Assembly: GCA_030544235.1 (NCBI GenBank)
Contig: CM060477.1
Coordinates: 10,891,934-10,955,933, forward strand
Direction of reading: 5' to 3'
Length of the DNA: 64,000 nt
From: Lepturacanthus savala
Taxonomy: Eukaryota > Chordata > Actinopteri > Scombriformes > Trichiuridae
Part shown: one piece after another, positions 46,851-59,290 of the stretch
Numbering within the stretch: the first letter of the stretch is position 1
Layout of the letters: every line of letters begins with the position of its first letter
Translations under genes and position numbers: made by a program
Notes under the pieces: generated by a model
Databases searched by the model: none
What the model was told of the DNA's origin: nothing
What the model saw: only the letters and a program-made list of their open reading frames with translations

Positions 46851-49545
46851 AATTGAAGGACAAAGACAAACTGTAGTTTAGCTAATAGAAAAGTCTCATA
46901 AATTGCACATGTTCCTGTAAATGGAAGGATTCTTAGCTGGATTAAAACAATTTGGCTAGTGTATTAAACCAAGAGACATCTGTGAATATTATCTGGGAGT
47001 TTTGACAAGAGTAATAAGTCACACAAAGGTCACTTGCACGGTCACTGCATGCAGGTGTCATGTTATTTAACATAATGGCACCCAATTTCTGTTCACTACT
47101 GCTAAAAAATGGAGACCTTTTCAGTTTCAACACACACCTACTGTACATGCAATATAGATGACTGCTGGAGGTTGTAATATTTGCCTCAGTTTACAATGGT
47201 GGAGTACTGCACTTAATTTAAACTCATTAGTGTTCATCACAGAGAAAACACGAGTGGTGGGAGAAGGAAATGAGAAATGGATGAAGATATTTGTTTTGAC
47301 AAGCCCCCCACCACAGAAACGTGACGTGTAAAATCCACTGCTGCTGCTGTCAGTAACGCTGTTGTTCACTCATTGATCATTGATCAGAGTCAGCAGGACC
47401 GATCCTGATACAAACTACAAAAGGAGATACAAAGCTGTTGTACTGCGGTGAATACGGAGAGTGATTATGTGTCAGGAAAAAGAGTGAGTGTGAGGCTGTG
47501 CACAAGCCACCATCATCCACAATGTCTTACTCTGTCAAGAACTGATATATATTAAATTTTGCAGGTCTATATGGATAGGATGCCATTTATCAAGCACTTC
47601 ACAGATGCAATACACCTCACAGGTAGATGCTAGGTTCAATGACCTTGGGCTAGGTTAATAGAGATATACCCTGAATCAATAAATTCCATCTGTTACTTGC
47701 TTGAAGGCTGTGCACACAGCCTGGGTCTGTACTTAACTCTCTTTCTCTCTATACTTTATTTTACACCTAAGAATAATAATCAAAGATATTGTCACATAGA
47801 TGATGAAGGAAACATGAGGTGGTAGAGGAGGATATCTTGCCACCAGTAGTTAGCTGGAAACTATGGTCATTTAATACCAGACTCTAAAATCCAATTGATT
47901 ATATATATTAAAATTATTAGTTCTCTCCCAGAGAAAAGCTATATGGAAGTATATTAAATAAAGGACTATTACTAGGATATAAGCTTCTGTTTTAGCCCAT
48001 TAACTTCATGCATGGTTTTAATTCCTTTAACCACTATCTAATCAAATTCCTACATTGTTTTTTTTTTGCATATATGTGTGTGTGTGAGTGTGTGTGAGTG
48101 TGTGTCCAACGAAACTAAAAGGCTGGTAATTAGAATATTAAATAAAATTGCGATCCCTGAAAATATTTTCTCCTCAAATGATTTATGATGCAAGCTCTTT
48201 GCGAACGAGAAAGAAAGTGTCGCTTTTTTCCCCATTGCTGCAGATTTACAGCATATTATATATGAGCCTCGGTGCGCCTCAGATAGTATCATTAAATCGC
48301 TGATGGCGGTCACACTCCGAAAGCTTTCTCTCCTTGTTTGATTCTGGAGGTAGATAGCCATGTTTGGCAGTTTGACAAAATAATCACTCAGGTGTCTATG
48401 CTCTCCAAATCATGTTTAGTGTTTATTTTTTGCAGTTCACTGTTGTATACCGTCCCTTCATCCCCTAATCCATTATACGGTTTTGCAATCAACAGCGGTG
48501 ACATTTCATAAACAAAATGAGATCTCACCATTTGTAAGGTATGTGTGCTGTCTGTATCATCTTGCTCAAACTAAACAAGACTGGACAGGTATTTCTTACT
48601 TTTGGAAAGCAGCTGGTTTGAAGACATTTTTAGCATGTAATTAAGCCAGCTAGCCATTGGAGAAGGTGAATGAAGATTGTGTGGCCATGCATGATAACCG
48701 AGGCTGCCTCCCTAGTTTCTTTCCCCCGCTGCCTAAATCAGTGATGCCAGATGCCAAAGCTGACAGCTCAGTTAACATGGTAATCATGAGATCAATAAGC
48801 GCTAAATGATCCAATGAAAGACATGTCCATCATTTTAGCATGACTGCAAGGAAAAAGCTGCCATTTGATTTGTATCAGTGCTTTTCTCTGGGTTTTTGAA
48901 CTTTAGTATATTTATAAAGTCCATGACCTGACAATAGAAATACTCCTAACATACTCCTAACAATACTCATAACTGCATAACTTCAATTATGCTTTGACGA
49001 TGAAAATATCCTCATGCAATATATATATAGCTTTGGTTCTACCAAATATCAAAATAAATCTAGTTTTTTGCTACCAAATTTCAGTTCCTACGGAGTTAAC
49101 ATCATGCTGCCAGTGACTGTCTGTTTAGCGTCATAACTATGTTTTTATCATCCATTATTAATGCAGAAGCTGAGATATGCTAGTTCACTATCATGACTTT
49201 GAAACACAGCTCACAGAGAGGAGCACACTGATTAAACCATGTCCTTGAATGTCCATGTACAATTATTAATCCTGAAAGGGAATGCTTTTCCACAAGGGAA
49301 AACAGATCCAACATGGCTGCCATGATCCAATCTGATGTACCAATGTACTTAAGTTGTCGATGATCACAGAGACCCAGCAGGCCACTGGGGAGGGGGGGCG
49401 GGACCTCAAGTGGCAAGGGAGACATTAACACGCTTCAACACTCTCCTCACACTCGCATTATTTGATATGGACTCCCTGCCAGACCAGATAACATTTACTA
49501 CAGAGCAGCGAACATCTCAGCACAGATGGTTCAAGAGTCCTATAC

Positions 49546-49548
<3 letters not shown>

Positions 49549-49586
<38 letters not shown>

Positions 49587-49590
49587 CACA
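49549..49590. repeat. (CA)n microsatellite
   Basis: ACACAC units with two CG interruptions. Confidence 0.9.
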
Positions 49591-51294
49591 TGCACATTTT
49601 ACTGCAACATGGACATAGTCATATGGGCAACATGATGGATATAAACAACAAAATCAGGCATCAAAACTGACCAGACCATTAAGATAAATATATACAAGGT
49701 AACGTCAATAGGCTATAAGATACCTAAATACCATTTTGAAAAAAACAGTGATGCACTTTGCTATTCATTGTGATAAAAACTGGTGGTGTAACATGCAGCG
49801 CTAATGAGATAATGACTCACTTAACACATTATCAACCAGCTAATGGACATGGTTTGACCTAATGTGATTTTTGTCTTTTCAACCCAATGCAATGGTGGGA
49901 TATGGATAAATCCGATGATCAGTGAAGGGTAATTATCTGTCCATTCACTGGAACCTAAAAGTACTTTGCTGAGCTTTTTCTCTCCCGAACTGAAGTTGTT
50001 GTGTTTGCTTAGTGGTGCTGAGAGATTTAAAAAAAAGAGAGAAGAAGAGCTTGTGTGGTGTTGATTTGTTTGTTTTGCCGTTTGATGAATTAGAAAAGCA
50101 TTAATAGGATAATCCTCTGTGTGCACGCGTGTGGTGGTGGTGGTGGGGGGGATGTGTGCTTGCAGACATATGGCTGCCAGTTCCCGGACCAGCAGACTCA
50201 TTAATCACCTGTGACAACAGATAATGAATGCAGGCCTATCAGAGTAGATTGGTGTGCCTATCTCTATAACAGCTTTGTGAAGTAAAGATAGAATATAGAG
50301 TACAGGCAAGGTATGAACAACTTATGACCAGGACGAAAGGATTATTTATCTACAATTTACCTGTTTATTTTTCTATTCAAATTGAAATTCTGTGTAGAAA
50401 AAAATGATATATTTTCCTATCTCTTGCCCTGAATTTTTTTTTTTTACCATGCCCTTTTTACCATTCCACATCTGCACATCTGGGCCCTATTGCCAGTCAG
50501 ATGGAAAGTCGATGAAGCCTGTTTTTAGTCTGGGGATTAAGCCAGCTGTTCAAAACATAGTTCAGAAATATACTGGTAATCAAGTTGGTAAGGATTTTTA
50601 GCAGAGCCTTAGAGGTCCCAGTGTTGCTGAATATGATTTCAACACTTTGAGGTACTATTAATAAGAAAATTAGTCTTACAAATCAGACTAATAGTGTACC
50701 ACAAGTTGTCATATGCTGTTAAGAAAGCTGACATTTTAAGTGAGGAATGTTGTGCAGCAGTTAATGAGGCACTTGAAGAATTTACCTTCACTGTCAAATC
50801 AGTTGCACTAAGACCTGTCTATAATGACTTTGCAAATGAAGCAGTAGCAGATGTTTGCAAGATCTGACTCCAGCAATCTTTCTTTATCTTCTCAAAGAAA
50901 GTTCCATTCCATTCAATGTCAATCTTTCAACCTAGAGTAGATGTGTTATCTCTTTCTCATTCCTTCATGCACGCGCACACTCACATGCAAATGCACACAC
51001 AAGTGCACACTATTTCTCTTGAAATCCGAACCTAAATTATACTGCAAGCGGGGGGTTGTGAAACTGGCAAGTTGATGGGAGGGCAGAAGGGGGATTGTGG
51101 GTAATTTCATGTCAAATTTCCAGCAGACTGATGTCTCTTTGGACAGATAATAGCCTACTGCACACAACAGCAGAAAAGGCAAAGTCATAGCATACTCTCT
51201 CTTCAAATACTCTACTTTCCCCCACATTTTCAGACATGGTTTTGTGATTCTTTATTTTCTGCAGGGTTATTTGAAAAATTTCCCACATTCATAA

Positions 51295-51329
51295 ATTTGC
51301 ATAGGCATATGGAAATTGCCTATGCAAAT
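51295..51329. promoter_or_regulatory. Perfect palindrome of two octamer (ATTTGCAT) motifs
   Basis: Arms ATTTGCATAGGCA (51295-51307) and TGCCTATGCAAAT (51317-51329) are perfect 13-bp inverted copies around a 9-bp loop. Each arm contains the POU/Oct-factor octamer ATTTGCAT or ATGCAAAT. The function is inference. Confidence 0.45.
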
Positions 51330-54300
51330 GTCTAAATATTGGAATCATTGGCTCCCTGGTCTCATTGCCTCTACTAACAATTTGCACCCATTGCCATGTG
51401 AGTAGCATGGATAACTAAGACAATACACTCAACCCTGCACTTTTTTCCATCTCATTAAAGGAACAGAATGTTTCCTTTTCCAACTTCTGTCAAATATTTA
51501 TATCACATTAGATAAACTGTGGAACATCCAAAACCAATACAATTTCAGATGCAATCAATTCAATTTGGGATGAATTTGGCAACTATTGTCTGTTTTTGTT
51601 CCCAATTACTACAAGAAATTCTTTTAAATTCACTAAACCTCTGACCAAGCGATGGTTTTCGACATAAAACAGACCACAAGCCTAACTGCATCTATATGAG
51701 CAGAATTCAACACCTAAGTTGACTTCTTCAAAATCAATTCAGTTGGGCCCAACAAAAGCATGGAGTGATTGCCAATCTGAGTTGCAGCGTCTGTAGTCTG
51801 ACGGCGCTGTGTGCCAGCTGAAAAAAGCAGTGGTGTTATGTACAAACCCAGCAGTAGAGAGCCTAAAAAGTTGTGACCAATTAAAAAGAATTAACTCTGT
51901 GGCTTGTCCCTTTATCAGCTGCCTGGGGTGCTGATATCTTGATCCCCATCACAGTTTAACACCCTTTTAATTCAAATTTCAGTTAACCACAGTGCACCAT
52001 CAGCCAGGAAAAAAACAAACAAATCATGTTTACCGGCAGCTCGCTGACAGATATTGCAGAGGGGCGGAGTGGTGGTTTCTCACTCCGTACTCTTACATTG
52101 GTCTCTTCACAATTTAAGTCTCATCATTCACTGCCCTCACCTCCTATACTTCCACCTTCTTCTCATACTTTTTTTTTTCAGCCAATTATCATCTTGTTTG
52201 ATGTTAAACCACTGTATTAGAAACTTAAATGGTAAATACAATATTTGTTTTTTATTTTCTGTTAGTTTTATACTGTTACCAAAGTTACAAGTTACAAACC
52301 TTGAGGTAAGTATTTATAAAAAATACTCCCTGAAGTACAAAAATCCAAGTTTTTCTTTGAACGATCTGTTTAAAATCGTTAGCCTCATAGAATAATTGGC
52401 TAAGTAATGTTTTAGGCCAAACTGAGATAGTTGCATAACTTTACTGTCCTGCTACTTCCTGGCTAATTACAACATTTATCAGAATCCAAAAGTACTATCT
52501 GCCTAAGTCATTCATTTGATTTAAGCAGTTTAGATGAAAGCGAAATGGCAGCGAGTAAGAAGCAGCTGACCACAAGTGAAGCCTGAGCTCTTTTCATTGC
52601 TTCATTTTCATCTGGTTAGAGTTCATATGTCAATTTTTGGTTAAGGTGGGCGAGTTACGATATGTTATGTTGGCATTTATGTATGCCTATTATGCCTAAG
52701 TCGAGGCACAATTCTGATGGTTGTCTATTTCTTTTTGCTGTTGTACTGTTAAAATATCAATAAAAATACCAATGAGATTTCTAAAAATTCTGTTCTTTCT
52801 TGTTTTACAAAAACATTGAAATATGACTTAGACAATTACGCTGTGAGGCCAAAAAATGTAACACACCTATACGGCTGTTTACTCTGTAGCCTTGGTGACA
52901 AATTATATTATGCTTTTTCTGATGTAAGTTTTGAATTGGGCCCTATTAGACAGATGTCAAAATATCTGGCCCCCTCAGCTAATTGAAAAGACAAAGCGCA
53001 TTGTTTCTCTCTCTCTCTTTCTTTCCTTCTCTGTTTGTGTCTTTTTGTCTCTCTCTCTCTTTTCTCCACTTACATTCATCTCTCTGACTGAATTAATCAA
53101 AATCAACATCTTATGGGTTGAAATGACTGAACCGTTCATCTGCTCTGTGAGAAGCTGTAGCGGACAGTGCAGCGACGGCACGCAATACATTACATTAACA
53201 TAAAAATCCTTCTCCACTGACTGGCGGCTGTTGGGTCCGGCGTGTCGTCAATTCAGTTCACGTGGAGGCTCAGGTCCTCCGATGCTGCTTGCGGCTTTAA
53301 TTTGGATTGGCATCTTCACAGGTAGAAAATTGGAAAATGCTTGGGTCTTTGCTTCAATGGACACAGTAAATGGTGCATCCTCAGACAAAAGCAGATGCAG
53401 CCAAACATGAACATTAGCAGCCCTTGCTTCAAACTCCCCACCAACAACCCACACACACAGTTGTTTATATCCAACGTCCAAGCGCATTCTATTCTCTTGG
53501 CATCGAAATGGACATGGCATTCACAATATCAAATTTTGCCAAGAAAAACAGAAATGTTTTCACTTGCTCACTGGTGTGGAGGACAAGGGGAAGATTAAAG
53601 TGGCCCCCAAATGAATAGAGAATAAAGACTTGGTTAAATGCCTTCAAAGCAATACTTTCAGCCAGAGTACATGGCTATCACGTACAATTAAAGCTTGAAA
53701 AAGGCAAATGCAGAGGTCTACTGTTTGTATTCTTACATGTAGATCTAAAAATAATAGAGATAGACCAATAAGTTTTTTACTTAATGTCGATACCGATTAT
53801 TAGTAGTCAAGAAGGACGATAACCAGTATTTGGAGCCGATATTCATTTGCCGTAAAAGTGAAAATATTTGCATCAAAGTGTTGGATCACACAAATTCCAA
53901 CACTTTGACAACTCCAACACTCATTTTTGTTTAATTGCCATTATTCATATGTTTATTGAAGTCCGTAGAAACAAAGAAATAAAGAGTTCTAATTTTCTGT
54001 GTTCTGAGATCAAACAAAAAGTGTAGGGAGCTCCAACAGCATGTCTTATAAAAGGTGAATGAAAAATTAAAGAAATGAATAGCTAGCTGAAGAATTCCAC
54101 AGTAAATATTAAAAAAGGAAAGATGATACGATATGCATTGAAAAAAAAACAATAATCATTGATCTTTAAAAAATAAACTTATAAATAATTTTGTTGAAAT
54201 GTGGTATCAAAATGCAACAGAGTCAGAAAAACAGGGCAAATATTGCTGAGGTTTCACCAGATTTATGGGACAATTTACCTTTTTTGACAAAAGCCTGGCC

Positions 54301-54572
54301 TGTGTTTGGACACCAACCACATAATTTTGATATACCCTGACAAGAAAAAAAATAATTTACAGTATTCATTTTGGGCATAGTTGTGTTTTCTCTGAAAACT
54401 TTCCATTCACCAAGGATTTATGGTATACTTTATTTCAAACTTTTGAAGCAAAATGAACAGAACTTCTTCACAAAGTGCTTGTCTTTCAACAGCTCTGCTT
54501 ACCATGCACTTTTAAATTTGCACACAACAGAAAAAAAACATCTTTAGCCTTATTTTTATGATGTAAGTTTCT

Positions 54573-54602
54573 CAAAAAAAAAAAAAAAAAAAAAAAAAAA
54601 AA
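54573..54602. repeat. Long A run
   Basis: Nearly 30 consecutive A, possibly the tail of a retroelement, though no element body was identified to its left. Confidence 0.85.
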
Positions 54603-54899
54603 CAGAAAGAAAAAGAAAACCAAGGGGATTTCTAGACCACTACCAGTGCTGATGAGATCCAACTGGCTATTGAGCATATATCACTGTGAGGACCCCAAGA
54701 TATTCTGTGGGTCGACATTAAAAGCCTAGTAATAAACTCCAGCCCACTAACTCTCAATGACAGCCATCTCCTTGGCCAAGTGTGAAGGGTGTCTTTACGA
54801 CTTCAGCACTCATGCTGCCCTGACATGTCTGCCTTGCCACTTGTCATCAACACAAAATATTCCCTCACTTCCACAACTGCCCCTCCACTATCAGGAAGG

Positions 54900-55480
54900 A
54901 AGGTCTTTGGGTGAGGACAGAGAGTTAGGAGCTAGAGAGAGCTGGCTGAAAAGTCTACAGACAAGTTATTACCAACAGGCTGTATGGATGTGTAGCTTAG
55001 TGACACATAGAGGTAGAGAGGGCATTGGAATAGGGCTTGAGGAGGTTGTTTGCAGTAGAGAACAGGGTTTTGGGGTTACTACTGGAATCATTGATTTTCT
55101 TGGGTAGTTGTTTCAGTAGGAGGCCAGTCCATTTCATTGGACAACATGTTGGTGTTGAAGGAGAGGGTTTTTTTTGAGAGAGGGCAGTGAGTCGAGGGAG
55201 GCAGATAATGTGATGCTGAGGTTATTGGTGACATCGTTGGGGGAGGTGGAGCCTGGATCCAGGGTGGGAGCATTGGACAGCAGGTCTGAGAGTTGGAGGG
55301 GATTGTGATATGATTGTGTTATGGAAGATTACTGGGTTATTAAGTTGTGGATGTGGAGGGGTGAACTGGACAAGATTGTGATCTGACAGGGGAAATGAGG
55401 ACAAGTGGATTTTGAGAACTGGTAGATTGGCAGAAGAGACTAGGTCGAGGATGTGGCCTTTTTCCTGTAAATGCACTTGA
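54900..55480 (-). mobile_element. Probable LINE fragment (endonuclease region, decayed)
   Basis: The minus strand from 55476 reads KGHILDLVSSANLPV then PLSDHNLVQF. The GHxLDLV and SDHxLV spacing is that of the last part of a LINE AP-endonuclease domain. Downstream on the minus strand, SASHYLPPSTHCPLSKKTLS-like residues could be the linker before the reverse transcriptase. Stops and frame changes show it is dead. Confidence 0.5.
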
Positions 55481-55702
55481 AATCAGGTTCCACTAGAATT
55501 TACTAGACTCAAAGAACAGAGTGCTAACCATTGAATAAGCGTTACAGGTCTGTCAGAGGAATAGGAAAGTATCAAGACTGAATGATCAAAAGAGAGCACA
55601 TAAAAACCAGACACAGCTGGGTAACAAGAAAAGCATCCAACCCCAAAAGATGTAATTTTTTACAATAAAAAAAACTCAAATAAAAAAAGGGGTGATAAGT
55701 AA

Positions 55703-55712
55703 ATATATATAA

Positions 55713-55775
<63 letters not shown>
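55703..55775. repeat. (TA)n microsatellite inside a perfect inverted repeat
   Basis: AT dinucleotides flanked by GGGGTGATAAGTAA (55689-55702) and its exact reverse complement TTACTTATCACCCC (55778-55791). The whole 103 bp can fold on itself. Confidence 0.95.
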
Positions 55776-55777
<2 letters not shown>

Positions 55778-55791
55778 TTACTTATCACCCC

Positions 55792-56130
55792 AGCGCTGTT
55801 GCCTCACAGCAAGAAGGTCGCAGGTTCAAGACCTCCTTGGTCCAGGGTCTGGGACCATTCTGTGTGGAGTTTGCATGTTCTCCCTGTGTCTGCGTGGGTT
55901 TTCACCGGGTACTCCAGCTTCCTCCCACAGTCCAAAAACATGCTCAGGTTAATTAGAGACTCTAAATTGCCCGTATGTGTGAGTGTGCGAGTGAATGGTG
56001 TGTGTGCCCCACGATTGGCTGGCGACCATCTGGGGTGTATCCCTGCCTCTCGCCGTAACGAGCTGGGATAGGCTCCAGCAGACCATGTGACCCTAATGAG
56101 GAATAAGCAGGTATAGAAAATGACTGACTG
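55792..56130 (+). repeat. SINE-like repeat (tRNA-type head), plus orientation
   Basis: Begins inside the head at AGCGCTGTTGCCTCACAGC, has box-B-like GGTTCAAGACC, then TTTGCATGTTCTCCCTGTG, TACTCCAGCTTCCTCCCAC and GGCTGGCGACCATCTGGGG, and ends CTGGGATAGGCTCCAGC, AGACCATGTGACCC and a GACT-repeat tail. Same family as 19815-20092. Confidence 0.85.
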
Positions 56131-56457
56131 ACTGACTTATCCCCTTTTTTATTGGAGTTTTTTTGCTGTTAATTTATTAATTTTCCCCATACAGATTCTG
56201 GTTCTGGTTCTGTCACTGCTTTTTAAAGTAAATGTTCACAGTCCACAAGCAAACATTAATGTTTAACCATCACTGAATTATTTATTCTTTTTTTTAAACT
56301 GTTTCCATGGTGAATTGTAATATTGGAACTCCATTAATAATTGTGTTTTTTCATTCAGCACATAGGTGTATTAAGCATTAATATTTAATGCATAATATTC
56401 ATATATGAATTCTGGTTGAAATAACACATTTTTTAACATTGCAATCAAACAACAATT

Positions 56458-56525
56458 AAACAACCAATCAGGGTAAGTCACTGTAATTGGCTAATCATGT
56501 GCCAGGCAACCCTGATTGGTTGTTT
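56458..56525. repeat. 17-bp perfect inverted repeat (hairpin)
   Basis: AAACAACCAATCAGGGT (56458-56474) and ACCCTGATTGGTTGTTT (56509-56525) with a 34-bp loop. It may be a small MITE remnant; each arm also holds CCAAT/ATTGG. Confidence 0.85.
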
Positions 56526-57470
56526 GAATCAGACCTACTCCAGAGGGTTAGAAATTAGGAATTGTAGGAAAACTGGTTTCAGAAGTTAACCATGAGACAG
56601 AGAAACTATGTTTGTTCCAGAACCAGAGGTAAGTTGACCCATGCATGAATTACCATGGTAACTTACTTCCCCTTGTGTTTGGGCAAGGCTCAATGAATAT
56701 ATTTAAAATGAAATGTAGAGTTTAATTTACAGTAAGATTCCACCACATAATCAGCCATGAATGACATCCAAGTACATCCAAAGTATGAATTAATGGACTG
56801 AACTGATTTTTTTTGTTTCCTGACTGACACTTTTTCCTGCTCTGTCATTGCTGCTTGGTTTTTTGAAGATAAAACATACGCAAGCATTAATATTTCTACC
56901 TCCTCTGGATTAATATGGAGGCTCTGCCACTTCCTTATCAGAAGCCCTCACTAGGTTGGAGCTTTTCATTCGGTTTTCATAGTTATATAAATCTTTAATT
57001 GAAGGTGGTGAAATACTATTTCATTACTATCCAATATATTACTATTTATACTATTCATACTATTATATTGGCATATGTATCATTAGAGAATTAAAAATAT
57101 ATTTTATTAATAACAATAACATTTCCTCACTCTATTTGGTCAGGCAAATCAAGTTTTATCTAAATGGTCCTCGCTGTCTTTGTTCCTTATTGGAAGAATA
57201 AATTCAATTAAAATGACAGTGCCTCCAAAGTTCCTGTATCTTTTTCATTCTCATGCTAACTTAGCAGAAACACAGTGGTGTAGACTTGTGCTAACATTAG
57301 CTAACTAACATGACAGGCATCGATTTAAAGCAACAATAAATTTACTAGTTTGTACTAGTTCGTGGTATATTTTTGTATAGCACAGTTTGACAAGGTGCTT
57401 TAGACATAACAAAAAAAGCATTAAGAAAAAGTGCAACAGAAACACATTATAAAAGAATGAAGATGAATAG
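56526..57470. other. Unassigned AT-rich stretch
   Basis: No gene or clear repeat family recognised. Confidence 0.5.
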
Positions 57471-57479
57471 AGAAGAAAA

Positions 57480-58330
57480 CAAGCCAATACAGATTAGGAC
57501 AAAAAAGTACCAGAAAATTTACATTCTAAGTCCAGTTCTCTGGCAGTTTATTCCAGACACATGGAGCATAGAAACTGAACACTTCTCTGTATTTAGTTTT
57601 GACTCCGAGGACAGGAAGAAGACCCGTCCCAGACAACCTTGGTGGTCTGGATGGTTCATAACGTTGCAGATCAGAAATATTATTTTGGCCCTAAATCATA
57701 CAGTGCTTTATAAATCAAGCACAATATTTCAAAATCAGTTCTTTGGGAGACAGGAAGCCAGGGTGAAAACCTCAGAAATGTGATGCTACTTTCTTGGTCT
57801 TAGTGAGGACTTATGCAGCGCTAGTGTTCTGAATCAGCTGTAGCTGTTCGATCGATTTTTTTTTAGAGATCTGTAGGAACACTGTTACTGTAGTCAAGCA
57901 TGCTGAGGATAGACCCATGCAGAGGTTTTTCAGAATCTCGCTGAGACATAAATCCCTTAAATCTTGATCTATTCCTCATGTTTTTAAAGTGGCTGTTGAG
58001 ATTCAGGTCAGAATCCAGGACTACACAAAGATTTCTGACTTAGTTTGTGGGTTTTAACATTACTGATTGAAGCTCATTTTTAATTGTTCTTCCTTGGCTC
58101 CCAAAACAATGAATTCAGTTTGATCTTTTTTAGTTGAAAATAACTCTCATTCAATTGTTAAATTGTTCAATGCACTTGTATTGGATTACAGTCCCCTGAA
58201 GGTGATGTAAACTTGCATGTCATCTGCATAATTATGGTTAGATATTTTGTTGTTTTCCATAATCTGAACTAGATAGTAGACCCCACAATGGAGCCTCAGG
58301 AAACTGAAGATTTCTTTTTTGTCTTTGGGC
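57480..58330 (-). mobile_element. LINE fragment (L2/CR1-like reverse transcriptase, decayed)
   Basis: Read on the minus strand this encodes the reverse-transcriptase catalytic motif YADD (58230-58219) in NHNYADDMQVYIT. Frameshifted remains of the downstream domain follow: sequence corresponding to INxLNKDKTE, a VVxDSDLNFxxH-like block, a KNISRI-like block and a FIxSRLDYCN-like block. It is a 5'-truncated, non-functional copy unrelated to the LINE at 32822. Confidence 0.8.
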
Positions 58331-58889
58331 ATTTTTGAAGGCTGTGCCTTTATAGCATACAGAGTGGACAACAATGGTGAAGTAAAACTCTATGTTTTTA
58401 CTTGGAAAAAGTAATCGCACAGACATTCATATACCAAACCAGTTTGCCAATGAATGAATACTGAGCTCTGTTGTGTCGTGAAAACACACTCTCACACAAA
58501 AGTCAGCACAAAGAACGAGCCAGCATCACTGGCCAATTTTCACACAGCCAGCAGAAAAAAAGATAAGAGGCATAATGAGTGCATAATAAACTTGATAGAA
58601 CCCACAATTACTATTGACGTTTAGCCTATTCCAATTAGACCTAAACTAAGGCCTAAGCCTATTACTAGACTAATTTAGTATTATAATTATCATCCAACAG
58701 GATTGTGTAACTCGTTGGGGGTCAAATGATAGTCAATTCTGGAACAGAGCACGGCAATGAGGCCTGTTCGAAATGCTGACCGACACCCACGTTCCTCTGT
58801 TACTCAGCAAAATATTTATATCTTGGACCCCATAAATAAAGTTCTCAGTCAGTGAATTTAGTGACATTCTTTCAGGGGAGTCTTCTTTC

Positions 58890-59290
58890 AGTGTCACCAA
58901 ATCATTTCTTCTCCCAATGCTGCAACTCTCATCAAATCAAGAATGAGCTTTTGGCTGAGGCTGAGAAGGACAGAGACCTCACCAAGGATTTGAAAGCTGG
59001 CATCCTGACATGACTGGAGTCAAAATATGACAACTCACTCAAAGAGTCGATGCAATGTGGCCACATTCATTGATCTACGGTATTGTGAAATCAATTTTGC
59101 AGAAGCCGATTTGGGTGGCATTGCAGCAAAGTGGAGGAGCAGGCAGTCACTCTGGCAAGGCAAATGCACCAAATTAAAGAGGAGTGTGTGGGGGGGGGGG
59201 GTTGAATCAGCTCATCCAACACCCTTTAAAAGAAAAACATTGGGAAGTCTTCTTGGCAGCCCCTGTAATTCTCAAACCCACAGAGGGGAA
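58890..59290 (+). pseudogene. hAT-type (ZBED-like) transposase remnant
   Basis: Plus-strand pieces NELLAEAEKDRDLTKDLKAG, LESKYDNSLKES, then in another frame NVATFIDLRYCEINFAEADL and KRKTLGSLLG follow the order of the C-terminal half of hAT transposases, where the ATxLDPRxK block precedes the dimerisation region. A TGA after AGILT and a frameshift near 59050 make it inactive. The DPR of the family is DLR here. Confidence 0.6.

Larger units (their letters stand above)
46851..54480. other. Gene-free stretch with simple repeats and a candidate conserved segment
   Basis: No host gene identified on either strand. It includes the CA repeat at 49549, a GGTGGTGG run near 50131, a CT/TTTC-rich patch at about 53007-53060, an octamer palindrome (51295-51329) and a possible conserved block at 48120-48420. 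Frames of up to 126 codons (minus, 50201-49821) show no recognisable domain. Confidence 0.5.
55667..56167. mobile_element. Composite inverted-repeat unit holding (TA)n and a SINE
   Basis: AAAAAAACTCAAATAAAAAA then AGGGGTGATAAGT (about 55668-55700) returns in inverted form as ACTTATCCCCTTTTTTATTG then GAGTTTTTTT (about 56135-56165). Between them lie a (TA)n tract (55703-55775), a second inverted TTACTTATCACCCC (55778-55791) and a SINE-like repeat (55792-56130). The layout suggests an element bounded by ~33-bp terminal inverted repeats with nested or captured repeats. Confidence 0.5.

Noticed and set aside
49821..50201. 126-codon minus-strand frame
   Set aside because: No domain, and a Thr run from a GGT repeat; probably chance.
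55799..56071. 90-codon plus-strand frame
   Set aside because: Translation of the SINE-like repeat, equally present in the opposite orientation at 19812-19997.
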